A DNA stretch of 64,000 bases, taken from positions 217,185,018 to 217,249,017 of the forward strand of contig CM022299.1 in assembly GCA_011799875.1 (NCBI GenBank). The letters are read 5' to 3'. Below the pieces are notes generated by a model. The model worked only from the letters and a program-made list of their open reading frames with translations. It was not told the origin of the DNA and searched no databases. This DNA comes from Thinopyrum elongatum (lineage: Eukaryota > Streptophyta > Magnoliopsida > Poales > Poaceae). The translations under genes were made by a program, and so were the position numbers. This document shows positions 24,001 to 35,712 of this stretch, one piece after another. The first letter of the stretch is position 1; each line of letters begins with the position of its first letter.

Positions 24001-25547
24001 GACCGCGAGCAGAGGCAGCTAGCGCACTGTGCTCTCGTGGGCACGCGGCGGCCAGGTCACGGGCACGGTGATGGCGACGCGACCACGGTGAGATAAGGGA
24101 GGGCAGGGGCACAGGACGACGCAGGGGACCACGGGGGAGCTATTGGACACATCGAATACTCAAGAAGGGGAGGAATTGGACGGGGACAGGGGCTCCACTT
24201 GCCAGAGCGCGTCAGCGTGCATGCCAGCCACGCAGTCACCGCGTGAACTGGCACACACGGTTGCACCCTGGACGGCTGACCATGTCCAGTAGATAGGTCA
24301 TACCAAGCAGAAGGCCAAAGAGGAAAGCAACGAGCATAATAGAGCTTGAGATGACCATAGCTAGCAGATTTGCAGTGAAACAGCAAAGTGTTTCTGCTGT
24401 GGTGAGGACGATACAAGAGGGGATAGACTCGGGTCTATGGCATGGTGTGATCACACACTAAGATGATCACCTCTGCAAATTTGTAGCTCATTAGGATGAA
24501 GATAAATGGTACTTGCTGTAGAATGTGCCCCACTTGTCAGAAAGACAAAGCATGAAGTAGCACTCACATGGATGATTGGATTAAGTTGAGATTGGAGGAG
24601 ATGAGTTATATAATCATATGAGACTACTGTAAAAGTTTCATACCATTTGGAAACACAAAAATGGTACTTGCTTCACAATGTAGCTCTCTGGACAGAATCT
24701 TAGGAAAATTGCAGAGGTCAAATGGCTGGATAAAATTATCCCAACTTTTGTGGAGAGGGTTTATATGAGTAGGAGCATGTCCTGGTAAATTGTCAGCAAT
24801 AGTGAAGCAATATAAAATATAGTTGCTTCACAACCTGAAAATCTGACCAGAAACGAAGAATTGATGGTGTGCTCACATAGGGTGATTATGTGAGCTAAAA
24901 TTTGGAGGAGAGTCATGATTTTTGTATATGAAGGATCTTGCAAAATTTCAACTCATTTGGATTACCCTAGCTAGTACTTCCTTCACAAAGGCTTGCCTCA
25001 GACAGGAACTTTGGAAATTTGCTGAGGAAGGTTCACTAGGTAAATTAAGTTGAATTTTGGCATGGGACAATGATATGGACAGGAAAAGGTGTCCAAAAAG
25101 TTTGGGGTCAATCAAGCAAAGATAAATGACACTTCCTTCTCAAAAAGCCACTTAGGGCAGAATGAGAAAAGGAATATTTGTGAATTATCTTTGATGATGC
25201 CAAACAAGGGTTTTGACATATCTGTGGAAGATATGACCCAAACAATTTATGAGAATTATTTGGGAATTTTGGGAGTGACAAAAATATACGTTGTTTCACA
25301 ACCTAGGAAAAAAGGATTATTCCTTTAATAGAAAAAGGAATATTCCCAATAAAAAGAATAATGGGATTGGGCTAAGATGAAAATGACAAGGTCTTGAGAT
25401 GGTTTTGAGGATGACAAGCCACTTGGGAGCCTGAGAAGAGATGCTCTTCCCAGGTTTCAGGACCACAGAGCCATAGAAAAGCAATTCAAATCGAAAATTT
25501 AAATAAATCCAAGAGAAAAAGAAAGGGCCAAAAATCAGGGTGTGACA
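21045..25547 (-). repeat. E5 3' LTR (4,503 bp)
   Basis: In plus reading starts TGTGGCACCCCGGCTC and ends CAGGGTGTGACA; on the minus strand it starts TGTCACACCCTGATTTTTGG. A GC-rich block at about 23330-24120 produces long overlapping frames on both strands (23505-24044, 23542-24096) that are not credible genes. A region rich in AACATGA/GCATGA words lies at 21480-22800. Confidence 0.92.
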
Positions 25548-25601
25548 AACCTCCCCCCTTAAAAAAATCTCGTCCATGACATTTGGTTGCTCAGGGAACA
25601 A
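25548..25601 (-). pseudogene. E5 chromovirus pol C-terminal scrap plus polypurine tract
   Basis: On the minus strand the bases next to the 3' LTR read NVMDEIFLRGEVCHT, which parallels the last residues of E1 pol (SRDEILLSGRELSH). The purine run AAGGGGGGAGGTT next to the LTR is the polypurine tract. This is the only piece of pol I can place confidently in E5, and it shows the element's descent from a chromovirus. Confidence 0.65.
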
Positions 25602-26631
25602 GTATGAATATTTTGACTTAAGGAAACCGTTTCCAACTCAGGTATCCTTTTTCCATTATATTATGTTACCATGAAATTTCATCTAAGTGACTGTCTGACT
25701 CTGGGATGGTTTGCTTCACTGTATCCATATGCTGACAGGCCTTACCTCATATGTTACTTTGACTCCCATTTCTTTTATATCTGCCGGCTTAACGGGGTGC
25801 GGTAGATTATTATAACTGCAATATATGCCCGTCTCACAAGTCCAAGAGTTGTTTCTGATGGATGTGTCACACTGACCACATTCCATGGAGTTGTGAACAA
25901 CTTTCTTGGTGAGCACCAAATATCTTACTCCTTTCATTGGGTTGCTCAAATAGCTGCATGTCCCTCTGGATTCAACACAGTGTTGTGAATCATACTGTTT
26001 TCCTGACGGAATCTGACTTTTTGCGGGCATTTCTGAATCACCTTGGCTAGCTCCACTGTCCTGAGTATCCAATCCATGCCAAGATTTTGACTACCGCCTG
26101 TCGGAACCAGTATAGAGGGGTATGGCCTTATAACTATAGTATCCACAGACTTGTCTGGCGGTGGTTCTGGCAGAAGAATCTTGTTCATGGCAGACTATCC
26201 TTTAACTGATTCTCATTTGCGAGGGCACATGCTTCGAGAATATTGTTCAACATTCTGATTACTCATCCTGTTGGTATATCCATGTGAATCATGCAACAAT
26301 TATCATATCTGTATTGCCTGTCTTGCTCCTTCATTATTGGTTTCTTTGTCTGGATCTTTTGCGGGAAGGAGCTTAGCCATATATATACTCTTAATTCTTC
26401 GTGTGACCATAGGTACTGTCAGGGGAAATATTTTGACAGGCATACCTTTATCCTCATCTCCTGACATGGTAACATCGTTTAAATGGCAGGTTCATCGTCT
26501 CTCAAGTTTTAACCGTAGGGAAATGATCATCCGAACCCTTGCAAGAAATCGGCAAATAAATCAGTAGCCACCAGGACGGTCTTTACAACTCAGATCTGGG
26601 ACATTACTCAAATAACTCAACCACGGCTCAA

Positions 26632-26870
26632 GACGGCCGAAAAGCAGCTCAGAGCATGAGACCGTGTTGATAAGAAGAAAGTGGTAGTTCCCTAAGACGG
26701 CTGAAAAGCAGCTCAGAGCATAGGGCCACTGTCACAAAAAGAAACTCAACAGCTGCACGAGACGGCCGAAAAGCAGCTCAGAACTCATGATAGTGGTTGA
26801 ATAGAGAGAAATAAAGTCGGCATCCACCCCGGACGGCCTAAAACAGCTCAGAACACAGGCGTGGTGCCGT
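26632..26870. repeat. Degenerate tandem repeat in E5, period about 65-70 bp
   Basis: Four copies of a core close to GACGGCCGAAAAGCAGCTCA start near 26632, 26696, 26761 and 26831. The core is well conserved and the spacers between cores are variable. Confidence 0.85.
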
Positions 26871-27267
26871 CACCGGAGAAAAGTAGACAAGGGCTCATCA
26901 AGATCATATACCAGGTTCACAGGTACTTGTACAGATCTCACTGTTGTCGTCCATCTTCATAGTCCTTTGTCACACTAAGGTGTATAACTGGCTTCCTTCT
27001 TTTAACAATACTCATGTGGTTGTCAGATTCCATTTTCATCATCGTTCGAGTGACTTGCAAGACCTTGGTTGTATGCTCACAATGAAAGCATGTGTAGCTG
27101 AGCATTTGGTTCCTGAGGGAGACACTTGTGTCTAGACTGGCTCGTGTTCCTGACCAAACTATTGTGGATCTGATTTTTAAGATGCACTGCCATATGCTGC
27201 CAACTCGCGGTGTAATACCTTGTACCAGTGCCACACTGAGGAAGCTTGTGCTGAAAGCCATCACGCT

Positions 27268-27545
27268 GAGGTAGACTGAATAGCTTGTGCTCGAAGCTTT
27301 CGTCAGACAGCTTGCTAAAGAAGGTTGGGTACCATACTTCAGAAGCTTCCCCCCTTAGTGGCCTGCTGGGGAAGACTCGATTTCTTATGCCGGAACTTTT
27401 GCGGTGGCTTACCGAGGAAGACGGAGTATCTTGTGCTGGAAGTCATCCAAATATCGTACCGAGGAAGACTGGGGAGACTTGAATTGTAAGCTTCTCTGGT
27501 AGCTTGCGAGGGAGGACTGGGTTGCTTACACCAGAAGCTTCTATC
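27268..27545. repeat. Degenerate tandem repeat in E5, period about 46-51 bp
   Basis: At least six units built around GAGGAAGACTGGG, then CTTGTGCTGGAAGCTT, then GTAGCTTGC. They start near 27268, 27317, 27368, 27415, 27461 and 27508. A shorter, less clear unit precedes them at about 27238. Confidence 0.8.
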
Positions 27546-28844
27546 TGAAATATGTTGACTCAATGCCATATATATATACCCTTTAATATTTTTGCTGCCG
27601 GTTATTTGTATGAAAAAGGGTGTTCGATTATCCTTCTTGCTGAGTGTTGGGTACATGGCATATTTTGGCTTGCTTCCGGGTTATAACATGTTTCAAAATC
27701 ATACTCATTGCAGAAACAAACCATGCATATGAAGCATACCATTGACTGATAATATACTGTTAGTCATGCACCCAAAGTTGTCTTCTGTCTGATTCCATCA
27801 TTACTGCTGTGAAGATTGCACACTGATGTAGACTTGATGCTGATATTCAAGCCAGGATATCATTTGTATTCAGACCAAATAGTGCCAATACAATACAGTC
27901 GGCTAAGAAATTCATAATATTTGGCTGAGCTTCCAAGTATTTGAATTCCTCACTAATTCTTCGGGTCCGGTGTCGGTTGATGAGTAACTTTAATAAGGGG
28001 AAAATAAGGTAACACCGAGGGCCTAAATAAAGAAGCAAAAGAAATGACTAAAACAAAGGCACACAAAGCATACAAACAATATTATAATCAAGCAACATCA
28101 GACATTACTGCTACTCACAACAATAATATGCATGCATACCTAAGCACACAAATCTCACGAAAACTCTGGCATTGCAGTCTAACATGCTATGACGGGTGCC
28201 CGAAAGTGAATCCAAGTGTGGAAGGAGTTGGTGTAAACAAGGCTACACCAAGTGCTGGCTTAACACCGGTCGCATCTGGACAGAAACGGAGGTGAGGACG
28301 GACTTAGTGATCATGTGGCGGAACACAGAGGTCACGACCAAACCATCATCAAGCCTACAGAAGGGAACCATACACGTCCAAAGAAAGGGGTGATAGAGTA
28401 GTACAACGATGAAAAACAAGGCCTGCTGGCATTGCCCTTTTCTGACAGCAGAGATCAGTAAGGGTTGCCAACACGACGAGATGAATGGCACGATCCGGTA
28501 TAGAAACATGTCTATCATCGAAACGATAGGGGTGACTGGCGGAAGGATAAGGATGTGATACCTGCAAATGGTGTCTGGAACACTTGGTACCTCGGCATCA
28601 CTCCGCTGGGATAGAGGTGACACCAAACACCGAAGAGCAGGTATGCAAAACTGGAGGGGTGCAGGTAGTGGATCGGAACCGATGCCACCTACACTCACAA
28701 GATTAACCGTTAGTGACAAGATAATGAGTCTATATGCATCCTATGCGACAAACAAATGCAACAATCAAATGCAGCAGACTGACAAGACTCTATACTACCA
28801 TTTTCTAACGCTCGCGTGGACTAGGGCGTCCTACAGCTAGACCT

Positions 28845-28856
28845 GCTCTGATACCA
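28845..28856 (-). other. E5 primer binding site (initiator Met tRNA)
   Basis: Plus GCTCTGATACCA is TGGTATCAGAGC on the minus strand, five bases from the right LTR. Same primer as E1, as expected for a chromovirus derivative. Confidence 0.93.
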
Positions 28857-28861
28857 ATGCC

Positions 28862-31800
28862 TATGGCACCCTGGCTCAGAGAGACCGGAACGCCCCATAT
28901 TCTAGCCCAGAGATCAAGGAGAAGTCTTCTGGAATACGGCACTGCTCGGCATAGAACAAATCAGCTCTTTATTACAAATGATAGGGATACAAGGGCTCTG
29001 ATATAACAGAGAATTACATCAGCATGGCGACGCTACGCCTGCCACGGTTGCTCTATGCAAGCAGCATAACAACACATAGCAGCGAAACAACGACGATGAC
29101 AATGGACTCCACTCCGCAGGGACTCTGGCTGGAATGCTTATCCTAGCTCGCAAACTCGGGAGCCACGGCAAACAAGCAAGTAGACAAGGCATGACCTGCA
29201 AACTGGCATGACATGCCAGGTCAGTACATTGAATGTACTTGCAAGCTCACAACAACCAAAGCAATCAAGACAAACAATAGCATGGCATTAACATGTTAAA
29301 GCGATGATGAACATGATACCACTAGAACATTATATGCATGGCATGAACATGTTGAACATAACACATCTAGCATCACATGGAATGAGCATGGAAATGTTAC
29401 TCATGATATGCACAAGATGATACTAGCATGCAGCATACTTAACATGATCCACTTACTCAGTTCGGGGTTACCTTGTAACCACCACATATACCACTTACCA
29501 TCGTGGACATCACACGATCACCTCAATTTCAAATCAAGCTTGTTATTAACAATACCGTAGTAATCATTACATGACCACAAGGAGCTTGATCCTTACCCGT
29601 GATTACCGCATAACACCACAAACATCAACCAGCTTCGGTATCCACGATACCATTGTGATCCTCTCGCGATCATATAAAGATCAACCAACTTCTTTCCTCA
29701 TCGAACCAGGGTTATAATTAAGCAGGTTATTATTTCTGTTGACCCATAGTGTGACCTACTACGAACTGGGCCGATATCCGCGGGCGTGGCTATCGATAGA
29801 TTATACACTTTGCAGAGGTTAGTACACTGTACCCACACTACAGAACCCAAGGCATCGTACTCCCATTCGGGTGGACCTACGGTGTTCCGACAAAACCGAT
29901 CTATTGCATGACACTCTCCCGGCCACTCCGAAAAACTACCCTTTGGGCTAAGTCATGGGTGGCATCAATGCCACTCCGGACATCCAACGGCCTTCGTCGT
30001 TGCAAAACAAAATGGTCCCAAACGGGGACATGAGCTCAATACCAACACGAGCACACAAGGCTTATGTCCGCCTACCTGATCAGGGTAGCGCGTGCCCATA
30101 ACCTTCCCTAGTTGGAGGCACCGGCGAGAGGCATGACAATAGACCCAATTACGGCCTCCCATGAAGGCAAATGTGGTTGCACTGGTCAGCTCGTCTCGAT
30201 GGTACTATGACTCAGCCAACAGGTGTTCAAGTTTGATTAAAGTCCGGTTAAACTTGAATGCAAATGATACTGAGTCATAACAGAATAACATGATGAAATA
30301 ACAATGGATATGAGCATGACATCAACATGAGCATGGATGGATAACACAACCATTTAGCACGTTCATCTTAACCTCAATAACAATAAAGCATTTACTCTAC
30401 CAGATGCAAATGAACATGGCATAACGATGATACTGAATAACACAAGTATAGCAAAGCATATCACTAATATGAACATAGTATGACCACTAGCATCAAGAAA
30501 ATAACTACCAGAATAGAACATGATAACAATATTAGCAAGTGAGCATGTAACCAACCAGATGAAAATAATCATGGCATAAGAACGAGCATTGATCCATAAG
30601 CATGTAAAGCATTCACGGAAATATTAACATGCACAACTTATTTAAATATTCAAGTTGAAAACCATGGCTACTGCAAAGCCATCATGCAAGTGGCTGTCGT
30701 GGCTTGCCTGGGGATGAAGAATACTCCGGGGAGAAGTGCGGTGAAGCCGCGGAAAGATTTGCCGGAACTGTTCTCTCTCGGAGGAGGCTAGATAAGGGCA
30801 AGGGCAATATGTTCATTTCCAGTATGTGAACACATAGTGAAAATGGTACCAACGGAACGGGCTCGACGAGACGAAGACGTGGGCTTTGGAATCACCTAAT
30901 TCGGAGTTACGGTCGCGAAGATATGAGTAGGTGAAGATCAGGGACTAATCTGTAAAAACTTCTTCACAAACAGGCCCCTGACTGGAAAAACAGAAAACGC
31001 ATTGCTGGGAATAAGTTTTCTTATAGGGAAAACATACTTTGGGCTGAAGAGAAACTGAAATACGCTTACCGAAGGCGAAAGAGTATTTGCTCGAAAGGCG
31101 TCTCCACTTATCCACGTTAGCTGACCGGGTCAGCGCCCTGTGCGGCTGACGAACGGGGCCCGCTGGCAGGTTCTTCTTCCTCCTTCTTCCTTTGCTCGCG
31201 AGGCAGAGAGCAGCCGCGCGCTGCGGGCAGCCGTTCCGGTGCCCTGGGCCATCTCCGGGGACGCCCGTCACACTGGCGGACTCGGGACGACTAGGCGCTC
31301 CTGCTCGACCTCCTCTCGTTCGCTGAGATGCACCGGAGCAGGCACGACCTCGGCCGCGATGGACGGCGGTGTCAGCCATGGATGGGCAGGGAGATAAGGT
31401 GGCAAAGGAGAGACGAGGAGGGTGGGTGAACTCCTCCATGGTTGAGGCACTCCTCTGGAGGTGGCATAGTGGAGAGGGAGGGCTCTGGTGGCTCAAATTT
31501 AGGCGATGGCCGTAGCGGCCATGGCGGGTAGGGAGTGGCTCCGACGATGGACAAATGTGTCGGGGAGGCTCCTGGGGGTGTCGTGAGGCCGCTGGTGAGA
31601 AGAGGAGGGGCTCGGGTGGCCTTTTTATAGGCGGGAAGGTGCGGTGCTCGGGCGCGGCCACGGTGACACGTGCGTCGGTGAGCTGGCATGAACGGAGCCA
31701 AGAAGAGGGAGGAGCCCGCGAGCACAGAGGGTTCACGGGGAGGGAAGAGGACACGAGAGAGCTCGAGAAGGCTCGGGGAAGACAACGGCCTCGAGCAGAG

Positions 31801-33336
31801 GCAGCTAGCGCGCTGTACTCCCGTGGGCACGCGGAGGCCAGGTCACGGGCACGGCGATGGCGACGCGACCACGGCGAGATAAGGGAGGGTAGGGGCACGG
31901 GACAACGCAGGGGATCACGGGGGAGCTATTGGACACGGTGAACGCTCGAGAAGGGGAGGAAAGGGACGGGGACAGGGGCTCCACTTGCCAGAGCGCGTCG
32001 GCGGGCATGCCAGCCACGTAGTCACCGCGTGAACTCGCGCATGCGGTTGCACCCTGGCCGGCCGACCATGTCCAGTAGATAGGTCATACCAAGGAGAAGG
32101 CCAAAGAGGAAAGCAACGGGCATAGTAGAGCTTGAGATGACCACAACTACCAGATTTGCAGTGAAACAACAAAGTGTTTTTGCTGTGGTGAGGAAGATAC
32201 AAGAGGGGATAGACTCGGGTCTATGGCATGGTGTGATCACACACTAATATGATCACCTCTGCAAATTTCCAGCTCATTAGGATGAAGATAAATGGTACTT
32301 GCTGTAGAATGTGCCCCACTGGTCAGAAAGACAAAGCATAAAGTAGCACTCACATGGATGATTGGATTAAGCTGAGATTTGGAGGAGATGAGTTATATAA
32401 TCATATGAGACTACCGTAAAAGTTTCATACCATTTGGAAATATCAAAATGGTACTTGTTTCATAATGTAGCTCTCTAAATAGAATCTTAGGGAAACTGCA
32501 GAGGTCAAATGGCTGGATAAAATGATCCCAACTTTTGTGGAGAGGGTTTGTATGAGTAGGAGCATGTCCTGGTAAATTTTCAGCAATAGTGAAGCAATAT
32601 AAAATATAGTTGCTTGACAACCTAAAAATCTGACCAGAAACAAAGAATTGATGGTGTGCTGACATAGAGTGATTACATTAGCTAAAATTTGGAGGAGAGA
32701 CACGATTTTGGTATATGAAGGATCTTGCAAAATTTCAACTCATTTGGATTACCCTAACTAGTACTTCTTTCACAAAGGCTTCCCTCAGACAGGAACTTTG
32801 GAAATTTACTGAGGAAGGTTCACTAGGCAAATTAAGTTGAATTTTGGCATGGGGCAGTGATATGGACAGGAAAAGGTGTCCAAAAAGTTTGGGGTCAATC
32901 AAGCAAAGATAAATGACACTTCCTTCTCAAAAAGCCACTTATGGCAGAATGAGAAAATGAATATTTGTGAATTATCTTTGATGATGCCAAGGAACGGTTT
33001 TGACATATCTGTGGAAGATATGACCCAAACAATTTAAGAGAATTATTTGGGAATTTTGGGAGTGACAGAAATATAGGTTGTTTCACAACCTAGGGCAAAA
33101 AGGATTATTCCTTTAATAGAAAAAGGAATATTCACAATAAAAAGAATATTGGGATTGGGCTAAGATGAAAATGACAAGGTCTTGAGATGGTTTTGAGGAT
33201 GACAAGCCACTTGGGAGCCTGAGAAGAGATGCTCTCCCAGGTTTCAGGACCACAGAGCCACAGAAAAGCAATTCAACTAAAAAATTTAAATAAATCCAAG
33301 AGAAAAATAAAGGGCCAAAAATCAGGGTGTGACACT
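28862..33336 (-). repeat. E5 5' LTR (4,475 bp)
   Basis: Pairs with 21045-25547. In plus reading it begins TATGGCACCCTGGCTC, so the terminal TG has become TA, and it ends CAGGGTGTGACA. Its GC-rich block lies at about 31130-31980; the 317-codon frame at 30945-31898 is a product of that block and is not accepted as a gene. Confidence 0.92.
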
Positions 33337-33377
33337 CCGGGTTGTGTACAACCCCACTCATTCTTACGTGAGTGTGT

Positions 33378-35025
33378 CACGGGTAGAACATGCGGAGGTG
33401 CTGGATGTTCCAGGCGTTCCACACGGGAACCCCATCCTCTGTCTCCAGGCGCGCGACGCCTAGCCTGGAGACGTGGGCGACCCTGAAGGGGCCTTCCCAC
33501 ATGGGCGAGAGCTTTGTGGACTCCTTCCCTGGAGAGGATCCGCCTCAGGACGAGGTCCCCGACCTAGAGAGTGCGGGGGCGGATGTTGTGGATGTGGTAG
33601 CGCCGCAAGGCCTACTGGTACCTTGTGGTGTAGAGGGCGGCCTGACGGCAGACCTCCTCCAGGAGCACAAGGTCGGTCCCTCGCGAGTCATCCTGGCGGG
33701 CCTCATCGAACGCCAGTACTCGCGGGGAGCCATGCTTGAGCATAGACTGGAGCACCACCTCGGCCCCTTAGACGAGGAAGAAGGGGGTCTCGCCGGTGGG
33801 CTTCGTCACGGTGGTGCGGATGGACCACAGCAGGGACCGGAGCTCATCGAGCCAGCCCTTGCCGCAAGCCTCGAGCTTCTTCTTGAAGCTCCTGGTCTTG
33901 AGGCCCCTGAGGACCTCCGCATTGGCCCGCTCGGCCTGGCCATTGCTTTGCGGGTGCACCACCGAACTGTAGAAAATCTGGGTTCCAAGGTTAGCAAAAT
34001 ATGACCTGAAGATGTTGCTTGTGAACTGGGAGCCATTGTCAGTGATGATACGGTTGGGGACGCGCAGGTAGGGCTTGAACTCCGCGACCGAACTATCTGC
34101 ATGCGGCTCCAGTGCCAACAGCAGATGGGCTCCGGAGGCTAGGCCGCAGTCCGGGGCGCCCGTGAGCAGTGCGATCGGAAGCCCTTCATGGAGCAGCGTT
34201 GCATCGGCGGTGGGGGGAATGGCCAACGGCGTGAAGAGCCTTTCTTCAAAGACGCCAGGATATTGAGGCTCACGGCGGGACACTCGCTTGGCAATGTCGT
34301 AGGCCTCCTTGTTGGAGCCGCGCGGGATATGCTGCAACTCCAAACACAGAAAACGCTTCTCGAGCTTACGTACCTCTTCCAGGTATGCCACCATGTGCTC
34401 GTGCTTGGGCTTGTGTTTCTTGTGGGAGAAGTTGACCAAGAGCTAAGAATCACCCTTGATGGTGAGACGCCTGACCCCCAAGGCAGAGGCGGCCTTGAGA
34501 CCGGCGATCAGGCCCTCGTACTCTGTGATGTTGTTGGAGACCTTTTCTCCGTGTTGAAAGCGCAGCTGGACGGCATAACGAAGCCTGTCATTGGTTGGGG
34601 AGACAAGCACGACCCCAGCCCCCGCGCCCTGCCTGGAGAAGGCGCCGTCGAAGTGCATGGCCCATCCGTCTGGCGCCTCGTCCCCGGGCAGGAGGGACTT
34701 GTCTTCATAGCGCTCCTCCTCATTGGTGTCTATCCACTCCGCCACGAAGTCGGGGAGGGCCGCCCCTTGATGACCCTGGTGGTGCAGAATTCCAACTGAA
34801 ATGCTTGCAGCTCGATGCTCCACTCAGCGACTCGGCCCATGGTGTTAGGACTGTGTAGCACCTTCTCCAGGGGGTACACAGAGATGACCTTGATGGGGTG
34901 GCCTTGAAAGTAGTGGCGCAATTTCCTGGACGCGACCAAAAGCGCCAGGAGGAGCTTCTGCTGCATTCGATAGCGCACGTGCATCCCTTAGGACTTTGCT
35001 GACGAAGTACACGGGGTGCTAGACA
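33378..35025 (-). pseudogene. E4 pol remnant: Tat-lineage RNase H, archaeal-type RNase H and integrase pieces
   Basis: Read right to left: a VYFVSKVL piece and SRKLRHYF (end of the first RNase H), then WAMHFDGAFSRQGAGAG with ITEYEGLIAGLKAA (archaeal-type RNase H), then VPNRIITDNGSQFTS and NGQAERANAEVLRGLK (integrase core). It finishes with NIQHLRMFYP and TGA at 33378-33380. Frames change several times. The zinc finger and the first part of the integrase core are deleted, because the aRH linker joins directly to the second integrase Asp region. The order and motifs match E9 pol, placing E4 in the Tat lineage. Gag, protease and the RT core are not seen; the remnant ends near 35025. Confidence 0.85.
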
Positions 35026-35640
35026 AGGCACGTGGCCAGGCGGGAGGAGGCAGGGCGCGGTCAACGCGGGCATGACCCGTTGCGCTCTGTCGCTCGAAGC
35101 AGAGGATGCAGACACAATGGCTGGCGGCGCTGGGGCTGGGACTTGCGGCGGCGACGATGTGGCATGGTGGCGCAAGCGCGGGGATGCGAGGGTGGTCAGA
35201 TCTGGTGGCCCCTGGCCGGACCTGGCGTCGAACACCGACCGAGCTTGAGGCGGCGCCAGAGGTCAACTCCGACGGGGACGGAGCCGGAGACGAGCGAGGA
35301 CGGCACGGAGGTGACCAACGGCGCTGTAGATCGGCGGCGCGGCGGAACTTGAGGGCCGGCGGCAGGAAGCTTGCTCCTTGGTCGTCTGGGTTCCCTGGAG
35401 AAGATCGAGAGAGAGAATTTGAGAGAGAGATAGAGAAAGAACTAGAAAGGAGGGAGAGAGCACAGGGAAGGAGAAGAAGGGAGATGGGCGCGAGGGAAGC
35501 GGCCTGGTGGTGCGGTGGTCGGTGGCTGGCCTCGGGAGGAGCTCGAGACAGGAGCTGGCCGCGGGAGGAGTGGGAGAGGAGGAGCTCCTCTGGTTGATCC
35601 TCTGCAAGCTTCTCCGAAGTCTTTGCAGAGTCTCGGGGCC
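35026..35640. other. Unassigned GC-rich block
   Basis: Very GC-rich with a CT-rich run on the minus strand (about 35400-35480). It resembles in composition the GC-rich blocks in the E1, E5 and E8 LTRs and may be a fragment of such an LTR. Overlapping frames exist on both strands (35106-35597 plus, 35263-35607 minus) without recognisable domains. It lies between the broken ends of E4 and E6, and I see no terminal repeats or target duplication. Confidence 0.4.
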
Positions 35641-35712
35641 TGCTATGTATACGGCCTACCCAAACTATAGATCACAACCGCTTTACAGTATAAAGAGCAT
35701 TACTTGACTTAC

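Larger units (their letters stand above)
25602..28844 (-). other. E5 interior, no recognisable gag or pol
   Basis: About 3.2 kb with many stops in every frame. It contains two tandem-repeat families, listed separately. A minus-strand string LGMDWI near 26070 resembles the protease-downstream motif LGMDWL of chromoviruses, but its surroundings do not align, so I do not call it. Frames such as 25716-26072 and 28243-28719 show no domain. Confidence 0.6.
21045..33336 (-). mobile_element. E5 large LTR element with almost no coding capacity (LARD-like, chromovirus-derived)
   Basis: Two LTRs of about 4.5 kb flank a 3.3 kb interior. The 5 bp target duplication CTCCG is perfect (21040-21044 and 33337-33341). 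An initiator-Met PBS on the minus strand beside the right LTR and a purine tract beside the left LTR set the orientation. The interior keeps only the last codons of a chromovirus pol and otherwise holds tandem repeats. Sampled LTR stretches differ by about 4%, so it inserted earlier than E1 and E9. It must rely on enzymes from another element. It sits inside E4. Confidence 0.9.

Noticed and set aside
23505..24112. Open frames of 179 and 184 codons on opposite strands
   Set aside because: Product of the GC-rich block of the E5 LTR; low-complexity translations and no domains.
25946..26188. LGMDWI string suggesting a protease remnant in E5
   Set aside because: Six residues only; neither the DSG site nor the flanking family residues can be aligned.
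30945..31898. 317-codon minus-strand frame
   Set aside because: It is the longest frame in the E5 5' LTR, but the matching stretch of the other LTR splits it into several frames and the composition is that of GC-rich noncoding DNA.
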